From: Dichetophora obliterata
Lineage: Eukaryota > Arthropoda > Insecta > Diptera > Sciomyzidae
Reading direction: 5' to 3'
DNA: 64,000 nt
Assembly (NCBI GenBank): GCA_963920525.1
Contig: OY986436.1
Span: 179,942,361-180,006,360, forward strand
Under the pieces are notes generated by a model, which searched no databases, had not been told where the DNA came from, and worked only from the letters and a program-made list of their open reading frames with translations. Position numbers and translations under genes: made by a program. Each line of letters begins with the position of its first letter. The stretch's first letter is position 1. Positions 55,482 to 64,000 of the stretch are shown here, in pieces.

Positions 55482-56537
55482 TGTGAGGACTCAAATTGTT
55501 GCACAATTTGGGCCTCACAAATTATATAAATGAATTGTTAACTGAATTTTAAATATGGAAAATGTAAACAACAAATTTAAAGATTTATTATATATTATGA
55601 ATAAAATGTATGGAAATTATTGTATTGTATTATATCTTATTAGGTAAAATATATATTATTAATGTTATAAATATTCTATTGAGAAAAAATAATGTATCGA
55701 ATAACAAATAAGTAAACAAATAAGTAAACAAATAATAAATACACACATACAAACATGCAAAGCCATGTACACAGTCACATATACACAGGCAGGGAAAACA
55801 AAACAAGTGAGCACGGAACAGAAAGGCAACGGCAGAATATAAAGCAGTCGCGTTTGCTTAGCACAGTCAGTCTTGTCGCAGGCGCAGTAGCATGCACATG
55901 CTTTGAGACTGAGTAGCTAGTTAAAACGTAGTTATCTTAAGCGAAGGTGTGTGTACTCACCCTTCGAACGTTGTTTACTCTAAGTCAGGCGTAGTTATTT
56001 TAAGCGAAGGTGTACTCACCCTTCGAACGTTGCTTACTCTAAGTTCAAAACGTAGTTATCTTAAGCGAAGGTGTCCTCACTCTTCGAACGTTGTTTACTC
56101 TAAGTCAGGCGTAGTTATCGTAAGCGAAGGTGTACTCACCCTTCGAACTTTGTTTACTATAAGTTCAAAACGTAGTTATCTTAAGCGAAGGTGTACTCAC
56201 CCTTCGAACATAGTTTTACTCTAAGCTCAGGCGTAGTTATCTTAAGCGAGGGTACACTCACCCTTCGAACGTTGTTTACTCTAAGACAGGCGTAGTTATC
56301 TAAGCGAAGGTGTCCTCACCCTTCGAACGTTGTTTACTCTAAAAACAAAACGTAGTTATCTTAAGCGAAGTTACCTCCACCCTTCGAACATAGTTTTAAT
56401 CTGAGTTCTATCATAGTCACTCACAGCGAGAGGGATCATAGCAAATAACGGAATAAATATGAATAAGCAAAGATTAAGCTCTCGCGTTCTTATTCTTGGC
56501 TGCGGAATATATAGTTAGCGATTCCGGTAACCCAACA
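55482..56537 (+). repeat. Copia 3' LTR candidate (about 1056 bp) with internal tandem repeats
   Basis: A TGTGAGG start with an immediate near-perfect hairpin (55482-55519) and the CCCAACA end define it tentatively. A TATAAAG (about 55840) followed by CAGTCAG may be a promoter. The last 60 bases match the 5' LTR, the rest does not. There is no purine-rich tract just before 55482, so the start is uncertain. Confidence 0.5.
55924..56400. repeat. Tandem array in the copia 3' region, about 60-bp unit, 8 copies
   Basis: CGTAGTTATCTTAAGCGAAGGTG followed by CTCACCCTTCGAACGTTG recurs at about 55928, 55990, 56050, 56110, 56170, 56232, 56290 and 56350. Links alternate between GTCAGG and TTCAAAA types, making a 120-bp pair. 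Each unit has inverted GCGAAGGTG / CACCCTTCG. Confidence 0.85.
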
Positions 56538-58305
56538 AAAAAATTACCCCAATATCTTTTTCCAATCGAAAGTTTTCATACCATTGACTATCCTATGGTA
56601 ATAAAACTAATTTTCTGTTTGTTTGTTTGTTTAGCCTTTATACAAATCTAAACGGCTCAACACATTTCGCCTTTCATATTAAGTGCATTCTAGATTAAAT
56701 TGTTACATACGTAGTTTTTGCCACGCCCCTCCGAAATTTTTCAACTAACTGTAATTTTGTTATAATACTTTTTGCCATAAGATTTTTTTGTGTATTTAAT
56801 TTAAAAAAATGTCATGACACCAAAAAAACTCACATATCTTCTAATTGTAGAAATTTTTAGTATGTACAACGACTTTTTCATACAACATCGTTAATTAGAA
56901 AAGCACGACATGAAAATCAAAGTTTGGAATTTCGGCGCAAATATCTACGCTGTTCATAAATATGCTTGATTCAAATTTTTTTTTTTGTTCAAAAGTTTAG
57001 TAAAACCTTTTCACAAAAATAGTTTGAACTGTACCGTTAAGTCAGTGTATACATGTTTTATGATTATGTCAAAAAATGTCAAAAATATTGACTTTTTACT
57101 CAAAAAATTACTCAAAATTTGTTTTTGTTGTAAAAATGAAATTAATTAAAAATGGCACATCTGGCTACTTTTCATATGACATAGCATTTATTTGCAAAAA
57201 CTCTTCCTGTTAAGCGCAAAATTTATTTTACTGTTTTTGTGATCAAAACAAAAAAGGGTACCCCCTTTGATTTTTTTCGCGAAATTTATTTTTTTCCAAA
57301 ATGTTTTTATATTTTTTACAAAAAAGCCAAGTCTCAACAATAATTAATGTGAAAAAATTACCCCAGTATCTCGTTCCAATCAAAAGTTATGGCCTTTATG
57401 ATTAAGTTACTTTTTGATTTATCAAATAGCTTTGACGTTGTAGGTCTCACAGTCACGGAATTAAGTATTTGACCTCAATTTACAAATACAGTTTCACTGG
57501 TAACATTTCATGGAGTTTTATACTAAACGCGCCGGATTTCAGCAAAGGAAAGGTCCAGCTGGAAACTTAAGGGGGAGGGTGGGCGTAAGGGTTTGCACTT
57601 CTGAAAAATCGATTTATTTTCGTCTTTTCTTATAGCTAAACATCTGAAGAATATAGTCTGAAGAATGTTTAAAGTCAATCAAAGCAAAACTGCTTACAAA
57701 ATAGTTCCCTCTCCTCTAAACTATAGCTCCGCCAGCGACAATTTTAAACGAGTTTTTCTCAAAACCAATTTATAAAAAGTCCGTGTTAACAGCCACTTAA
57801 AACTACATTACTTATTTATTTCAAACTTGGTACACACTTTCTATACATAAAAGTTTTTCCTATAACAGTAAGTTTCAGATTTTGTTTTTTAAATTGAAGG
57901 GGTTTTCCACTTACGAAATGGCGGAGTTTTTCGTGAAAATATGATTTTTCACTTCAAATGACCACTAAATTTTTTAAAATTAAATAAATAATATTCAGAG
58001 AACGTAGGGGGAGGATTTAATGATACTTCGACTAAATTAGCTTTGGAATTAAAGGTCGCACAGCTTCCGAATTCGGTATTCGAACAAAATTTACACGTGC
58101 TGTTTCACTGATTTACAGGTCTTAGACAAGGGGGCGTGGTACCTCCCATACAACTCAAATTTGAGAAATTGAATAGCTTTTGAGTTAAAGGTCGCACAGT
58201 CACGGAATTCAGCATTCGACCACAATTTACACGAGCAAGATTATATTTGATGGGCGTTTGGAAACGGGTTCGTGGCAGCAAAGCGCGGGATTTCAGCTAG
58301 TATTG
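56538..58305. repeat. H1 repeats: remainder of the copia-split copy and a second nearly full copy
   Basis: To about 56585 the sequence completes the copy begun at 46500. A second copy begins near 56600 (GTTTGTTTGTTTG, AAATCTAAACGGCTC) and ends AGCGCGGGATTTCAGCTAG at about 58303. The CTAG end and A-rich, gene-free body resemble a non-autonomous Helitron, but the 5' TC end was not verified. Confidence 0.6.
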
Positions 58306-58402
58306 TATATTTTAGTTACCCTTTAAATGAGTTTCCTTAATCAGCAAATTTTTAATTAAAAATAAACCAGAATTTTTTGCTTGAAAAATTTTGTACTGGT
58401 AG

Positions 58403-59264
58403 AAAGCTGGCAACACTTTTTTGGTTAGTTTGTGCCATAGATGGGAGTAATTCTTTGAATTATTAGTGCATTTAGGTATAAATACGTGTAAAAAGAGAAA
58501 AAAAGTAGCTTATTTTCAAACATTTTTTTGAGGTACAAGTTGCTATATCTTTTTAAATTTATACGGGTTATTGTACATAAAAACTACTTTAGTAATTTTT
58601 TTTTTTTGTTAGCAATTTTCTGGCTTTTTATTAAGGTCGCTAAAATTAAATTGACAAAAAAAACATCCAAAACTGTTCGATGGTTATGGCCTTTCCCATG
58701 CATCTTACACAAACAAATTAAATGTCATTTTAAAGTATAGCTCAATAATTGAGCATTTTACCTACGAACGACCCCCGGGGGTTTTTTTCGAAATTATGGT
58801 GAAAGTTTGAGTAAAAAGTTTAAAAAAATAGGTTTTTGCGCGCTTTTTTGTCAGTTAAAAAAATAAAATGAAATAGGTACTTGAATTTAGGTGGGATAAA
58901 GTGGGTGGGAAAATTAGGAACAAAATGCAATAAGATTCATTCAAATTGAAGCAATAAATTTTGAGTTATCTATCGAACCGTTTTGGATGTTTTTTTCTTC
59001 AATTTAATTTTTAACGACCTCTTTAGAAAGCCAGAAAATTGCAAAAAAAAATATTTTTATAAAGTATTTTTTATGTAAAATAACCTGTATAAATTTCAAG
59101 GAGTTGTTAAAAATATAACAACTCCTTGTACCTCAAAAAAATATTGGAAAACAAGCTGCTGTTTTTCCATTTTTACACGTATATTATACCTTAATGCACT
59201 AATAATTCAATGTATTACGCCCATCTATGGCACAAACTAACCAAAAAAGTGTTGCGAGCTTTAT
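58403..59264. repeat. Long inverted-repeat element, about 860 bp, arms about 290 bp
   Basis: GCAACACTTTTTTGGTTAG, TTTGTGCCATAGATGGG, GAATTATTAGTGCATT and TACGTGTAAAAA on the left recur in reverse complement on the right (to GTGTTGCGAGC at 59257). The arms meet around a spacer of about 280 bp. No coding frame. Confidence 0.8.
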
Positions 59265-59920
59265 AAAAATAAACTAGTTTTGCGATAATTTTTCACTTCC
59301 GTGCGTTAAAAAAATTCCCATGGCAGCTATGGGCTTTTATTAGGTTAAGAAAATGCTTATTTCTCTTTGAATTTTTGAAATGTTTTTACACAATTGTGCC
59401 AATTTTTTGGTTAGATCTATTGGTCTGGCAATTTTAAGTTAGTACTCCTATGAAAACTTGTGTGGTGATTGTTTAATGGTTGTGAGGGAAAGAGCTTTAA
59501 GAGGAAATAAAGTAATGGCATTTTTGGTTCTTCACGAAGCCATGTTCGAACATTTTTAGGGAAAATCAATCCGTACGACATTCATGATAGGGGTAAAAAG
59601 CTCATGCGAGAAGGTTTCCGAATAGGAGCAAATCCTTGGGAGATTCATGATAGGGGTGATTATTAGGTGACAACCCTATTACAAAAAAAATCATAATTTT
59701 GAAATTCTGACAACGGCTTCGGATTCAGCAACCTATTTTTACCTAGTGTTGGCGCCAGCATATAGGTCACATAGAATACCTAGAAAATCTTAAAGTTGTA
59801 AAAAATGTCTAATTAGGCACTGCCAGCTGCTGATTAAAATGATCCAAATGATCTATTGCCATATATTGCTTATTATTCTCATCCTACCTTTAATGATTAA
59901 ATTTCATTGCTTGTGGTGTT
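59265..59920. other. No gene seen
   Basis: AT-rich sequence containing two short direct copies of ATTCATGATAGGGGT (about 59581 and 59643). Nothing else supportable. Confidence 0.3.
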
Positions 59921-59945
59921 CATGGTGTAAGAAATCAAGGTGTAA

Positions 59946-60058
59946 GCGACGTCGACGTCGTTTGCTAAAGCTGTCAAACTTTACATACAACATCAACTTT
60001 TCTGTCTCTTTCACTCATTCACAAGTTTGACAGCTTTAGCAAACGACGTTGACGCCTC
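59946..60058. mobile_element. MITE, about 112 bp, nested
   Basis: CGTCGTTTGCTAAAGCTGTC is mirrored by GACAGCTTTAGCAAACGACG. It lies within the left TIR region of the host element, splitting GGTGTAA from CTGTG. Confidence 0.7.
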
Positions 60059-60379
60059 TTACTGTGGGTTTAGACCGCCTGAACGAACGAAAAATTTATC
60101 GCGAAAAATTTATTGCAATAAATTCTTCGTTCGGAGTACTGTTTAGACCGCACGAACATCATTCGCGAACAAACATTGGCCGCCATCTTGTTCGTTCAGG
60201 CGGTGTAAACAGCAATTTGTGCATTAGGCCGAACATCAATAAATGCAGGGTTGATAACTCCTTATTTTTATATTAGTACTAAAACTTATACTCCGTTTCT
60301 CAACAACAAATGGTTTGCCACTCCATAACAATATATTACTCGTATTAGTTATTATAGAAAAGACGTGTGTTTAACTTAA

Positions 60380-60834
60380 GGGCCCATTTAAGTTTTTCGA
60401 CAAACAAAAATTGAATGTTTTCACATTTTTCGTGTGTCAATAAATTTCGTAAATTTTAAGTCAATTAAATAAAAATTGTTCCCAAATTCTATACACTTAT
60501 TAAGCAAATACAATTGATACTTTCAGTCGTTCGATTTTTATTTTAGAGAAATCCTTTTTATGTTATAACTTTAAAGAATTGCTTTATATCCACATTTTTC
60601 TAAAATCTTCGATTAAAAACTCAAAAAGTTTCAGGAGAACCTCAAATATATTTTTTTTTATTTGAACGAGCTCTATTTCGGACTCCTGCTATATATTTAA
60701 TAATATTTTCTATCCATAAACTCAAAATTTTTATTAAAAGTTATATAGTTATTTAAAAAAAATGACCTCAAATAAACAGTCGCCTCAAATAAATAAAATA
60801 TAGGGTTTTCCGCTTAAAAACTTCATTTGGCCCT
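60380..60834. mobile_element. MITE, 455 bp, nested, target duplication TTA
   Basis: AGGGCCCATTTAAGTTTTT and AAAAACTTCATTTGGCCCT are imperfect inverted ends flanked by TTA (60377-60379, 60835-60837). AT-rich interior without genes. Confidence 0.6.
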
Positions 60835-61326
60835 TTACACAACACAATCATATTGCAGCGAAAGTTAACAGAACACTTTTAAAAACATAAAACTAAATTA
60901 CTACATATTTTAGTACTTTTCATAAATTATTCTCTAAAGCTACTCCTCTTTGCTACTTTTCTGTTTTTAAACACAGCGCAACACCGGATTCGCCCAAAAA
61001 GATCGAAGCTTGTTCGATCAGAGCGAACGAAGGAATCTTCGTTCGTTCGCCCTAATTTACTGTTTACACCGGGCAAACATTGTTCGCGATAAATTTATAG
61101 CGAACACTGTTTGTTCGGGCAAAGTGTTTAAACCGAGCGAACGAACGAGGTTTCTTTCGTTCGTTCAGGCGGTCTAAACGCACAGTTACACCTTGATTTC
61201 TTACACCATGGTGATGTTGACGAACAAAAACACGTCGTGCATGCATTGCCGAGAAAGAAAGTGTGTATTGCTTGCTGTTGTAAGCTTTCGTTTGGTGTTG
61301 AGCAAATCAAACTCTCAAGTGTTATT

Positions 61327-62590
61327 TGGGCCTATTCTGCCAAATCTGTTATTCTGTTATGAATTTTCTGTTACGAATCATAAAAGATGCCGACCATAAA
61401 AGATCTGTTAAAATTGGTATTCTGCCTTTCGATCTTTTATGATACCCTGTTATAAATCTTCGAAAACAAAAATATATTACAATTCCGTTAACTTCTGTTA
61501 TGCAACAGCTGATTGCTGTCAATAAATTAAAGAAAACATTTAGCATTAAAGAAGTGTCGCGCATTAGCATTGCAAACTAGCATATCCATTTTGATTAAAT
61601 TGCTTGTTTTAAAACAATGTCGGACTAAGAGGACGACCCAGAGCCCGTTTACAATGCTAGCAGGAGCTCAAGTTTAAAATAAAAATCGTGACGGACGCAG
61701 TTATGGTGAAGGTGGTATCGAAAGGGACAGAGGTGCCCGTGCAAGTTTCAAACGTAAGGAACGACGGGGAGACGATCGCGATCGCCGTGGTCAAAGGAAT
61801 GGTGGTGGTGGACGCAATTATGACTACCGAACAACTAGATGTGCGTTCTGATTGTGTATGTATAATTAGTGGCGATAAAAGTAGCTCATCCTACCAAACG
61901 ACTTCTACAATAGTACAGTAGAATAAATCCAAAGGAACCTTTCGTAGTGGGGGCGGTGGACGCCGAGATCGTTATTAAAAACCAAAGCTGCAGCAAAATC
62001 TGGAATTCTAGAAAGTAGAATAAATTCCTTTCTAGATATAAGTCAGCTTGACATTTATATAATTTTTTATGCTGCATTTCTTACACATACAAATATTAAT
62101 ATTTTTTTAGAAAGACCTATTATAAAAATTATAAATGATTGTACAAAAATAGAAAATACATTTTATATGCAATTTAAAAAAAATCTATACGGATTTAAGT
62201 TATGTTTTTAGTCTTCCAAGTCTTTGTTTTATAAATTAAACTTAACGAAACACAAAACAATCTGATTTAGCTTGACTTATTAAATTTATTGAAATTCGTT
62301 ATGATAAAAGGCAGAAAAATTTATCTGCTATTCTGTTGTGTTTCATAACAGATTTCATAGCAGATTTTGTCATGCAGAATACCAAATAAAAGATTTTGAA
62401 TACCAACAAAGCGAGATTTGTTGACAGTTCGAAAAATCTGCTATGATTTATAACAGATTTCATAAAAGATTGTCGTGCAGAATACCAATTCTGGTTTCGT
62501 AACAGATTTTTTGACAGCTCAAAAATTTGTATGGGAAATCATAACAGAATAACAGAATTTTTTCATAAAAGATTCCGCAGAATAGGCCCA
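61327..62590. mobile_element. Inverted-repeat element, 1264 bp, target duplication ATT
   Basis: TGGGCCTATTCTGC and GCAGAATAGGCCCA terminate it, flanked by ATT (61324-61326, 62591-62593). Subterminal regions are full of TAACAGA / TCTGTTA motifs in opposite orientations at the two ends. The interior holds an unexpected protein-like fragment (61617-61977). Confidence 0.75.
61617..61977 (+). pseudogene. RGG/RD-rich protein fragment, possibly a captured host gene piece
   Basis: Across shifted frames the DNA reads EDDPEPVYNASRSSS, then DGRSYGEGGIERDRGAR followed by RRGDDRDRRGQRNGGGG, and after a gap FRSGGGGRRDRY and a stop at about 61975. This is the composition of an RGG-box RNA-binding protein C-terminus. 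I cannot name the parent gene. Frameshifts and stops show it is not functional. Its GC content is visibly higher than its surroundings. Confidence 0.45.
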
Positions 62591-62599
62591 ATTAGCTGA

Positions 62600-62900
62600 C
62601 AGTCAACTGTGAGCAATGCAATAAATCATAGAGTGTGTACATTGAAATAGATGCACCGACGCAGGGCTTTAATATGTACCTATATTTCATGGTTTTTTTT
62701 TATTATTTATTTTCTACATCGTTTGACGGTTTGATGGAAAAAAATAAAATCAATTTGATAGTCAGAATCGGAGATATAAGCAATCGAAAATTCTTAGGTA
62801 CGCTACACCCAACGATCCTTTAATGGAAAACTACGATAGCGTGACTGCTGAGGATCAAAAGGCTGTAAAACGGTGGTCCGGTTGTAAAAAAATATTTATA
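62600..62900. other. No gene seen
   Basis: Short stretch between the 1264-bp element and the LINE D tail; one 62-codon frame without family resemblance. Confidence 0.3.
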
Positions 62901-62904
62901 CAGT

Positions 62905-64000
62905 TAGGTTAGGTTAGGTTAAGTTAAAGTGGCGGCCGGTCAAAGACCGGCCCACATAGACCAGATATTTGGTCCGTTGTGGTACCACAGGGGATCTACT
63001 CCTCCTCTCCTAAGTACTGTCGTAAAACCACCCTTTACTAATTATAAAAGTAGAAGACGCTTAACGTCTTCCTCCTCAAGATCCCTGAGATCATAAAAAA
63101 AGAGGCTTCCTAGATGCTTCTGTCTTCTGCGGGCTAAAGCGGGGCATGAATAGAGAAGATTGCGATACCGACTCCTCCTCTTTCTCATTCCTGCAACTCC
63201 TGCAGAAGTCATTCGCATGAACCCCCATTCTAAGGGCATGCTTACCTATAATACAGTGTCCTGTTATAACGCCTATTAGAATGGAGAGATCTTTCCTCGC
63301 CATTTGTGTGAGCTTTATCGTTCGTTTTTTAGTAAAACTAGGCCACATCTGTCTAGCTTTGTTAGAGCTGGTGCTATGCTTCCACCTGAAATAAGCCACT
63401 TCTGTGGCATGTTGTCTTAGAGCCAGCTTGCAAGACAAGTTGCCGCTGTACCTTCCCTAGCGAGCTCATCCGCTCTACAATATCCCGGAATGTCCCTATG
63501 CCCTGGTACCCCGACCAGATGGATGTCGAACTTATCAGCCATCTCATTAAGAGACGAGCGACATTAAAGGGCTGTTGGTGATGTTAGGAACACACCTGCA
63601 AGGGACTTAATCGCTGCTTTGCTGTCTGTAAAAATGTAGATATCTTTAGTTGATATCTCACTATACCTCAGCCATTCCACAGCTCTATATATAGCCATTA
63701 TTTCAGCCTGAAAGACGCTGCAATTATCTGGCAGTCTAAATAAGGTTCTGATGTCCAGATCCTTTAAAAAGACGCCTCCCCCAACTTTGCTGTCAAGTTT
63801 TGAGCCGTGAGTAAAAATATGCACGCCAACTTGGTTTATCGGCAATAACCCGTCCCATTCTACTCTGGTTGGGTAACTGTGTGAAAGCCGTCGATCGATA
63901 ATGGAGGAATGACCTGTATGAGTGTTAGTCCACTGCGAGGCTGCTCTCAGGCGGATGGCTGTTTCCTGCGCCATACTTTTTCCTATAATATCAAGGGGTA
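62905..64000 (-). pseudogene. LINE D 3' end: RNase H domain and C-terminus (continues beyond 64000)
   Basis: Reading down from 64000 the frame has PLDIIGKSMAQETAIRLR, then an RNase H domain (VHIFTHGSKLDSKVGGGV, VFQAEIMAIYRAVEWL, IFTDSKAAIKSL) ending at a frameshift at 63564. Further pieces follow: GHRDIPGYC-type near 63500, KKRTIKLTQMARKDLSILIG with GHCIIGKHALRMG near 63270, and a C-X2-C finger (DFCRSC) near 63200. An RNase H after RT is typical of I/R1/LOA-type LINEs. The 3' tail is a short run of AACCT units at about 62906-62928. Frameshifts and a truncated 5' part (off the window) make it non-functional. Confidence 0.82.

Larger units (their letters stand above)
47316..56537 (+). mobile_element. 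Copia-type LTR retrotransposon with nested MITE and LINE insertions
   Basis: It begins TGTTGAAATAG and ends CCCAACA, flanked by an AAAAA duplication within an H1 copy. A copia-type primer site, gag and pol in copia order (protease, integrase, RT, RNase H) are present. Taking away the MITE (471 bp) and LINE C (3349 bp) leaves about 5.4 kb, close to copia's size. The two terminal repeats match only in their last 60 or so bases. Confidence 0.88.
59925..61206. mobile_element. Inverted-repeat element containing two smaller MITEs
   Basis: GTGTAAGAAATCAAGGTGTAA at the left end is matched exactly by the right end (61186-61206), with CATG on each side. Beyond the TIR both ends share GTTTAGACCGCCTGAACGAA and further GAACGAACG-rich inverted pieces. 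MITEs at 59946-60058 and 60380-60834 are inserted in it. Confidence 0.7.

Noticed and set aside
56600..58305. Firm Helitron assignment for H1
   Set aside because: The CTAG-type 3' end is suggestive, but the 5' TC end, the terminal hairpin and an A|T insertion site were not verified, so it is reported only as a repeat family.
62906..62928. TTAGG-like repeats (insect telomere motif)
   Set aside because: Only three or four units, positioned exactly at the 3' end of LINE D; this is the LINE's own simple-repeat tail. Flies also lack TTAGG telomeres.

Overview
This is an AT-rich eukaryotic window, almost certainly from a higher (brachyceran) fly. It holds the first 16 exons of one host gene, an axonemal dynein heavy chain on the minus strand. 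Almost everything else is mobile DNA: LTR and non-LTR retrotransposons, mariner, Tc1 and hAT relics, many short inverted-repeat elements, and tandem repeats. I see no bacterial gene, no CRISPR array and no functional RNA gene.

Host gene. The coding region starts at 43384 and reads down to 5518, where it leaves the window through another intron. The 16 exons have canonical AG/GT borders and consistent phases. Together they give 5660 nt, about 1886 codons without a stop, covering the tail and the start of the linker of a DNAH5/DNAH8-type (outer-arm gamma, Drosophila kl-3-like) dynein. AAA1 and the rest of the motor must lie beyond coordinate 1. Most introns are 58-160 bp, but intron 1 is 27.2 kb, intron 13 is 3.4 kb and intron 16 exceeds 5.5 kb. 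Giant repeat-filled introns in a sperm-flagellar dynein resemble the Y-linked fertility genes of Drosophila. Y or heterochromatic location here is inference.

Layout. 1-5.5 kb (intron 16): duplicated AT-rich repeat with a MITE, fragments of a transposon protein and of a Penelope-type GIY-YIG domain, a 126-bp tandem array and a mariner pseudogene. 5.5-15.2 kb: exons 16 to 2, with a MITE, a tRNA-like relic and a long foldback in intron 13. 15.2-42.4 kb (intron 1): pieces of a repeat family called H1 here; a decayed CR1-like LINE (LINE A) inside a MITE; a second LINE (LINE B) inside a related MITE and itself split by a near-pristine 10.9-kb Ulysses/Osvaldo-like LTR retrotransposon; a 2.8-kb hAT relic; several MITEs. 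42.4-43.4 kb: exon 1. 43.4-64 kb (upstream): tandem arrays, MITEs, a Tc1 relic, and a copia element inserted into H1 and itself broken by a MITE and by an intact-looking LINE (LINE C); further foldback elements; and the 3' end of an RNase H-carrying LINE (LINE D).

Most notable. The LTR retrotransposon has 2513-bp LTRs that are nearly identical, a RING-H2 finger at the start of Gag, and a textbook -1 frameshift signal (A AAA AAC, 8-nt spacer, 9-bp hairpin with a GAAA loop) joining Gag to Pol. The window also shows repeated nesting and a large set of inverted-repeat elements with 3-bp target duplications.
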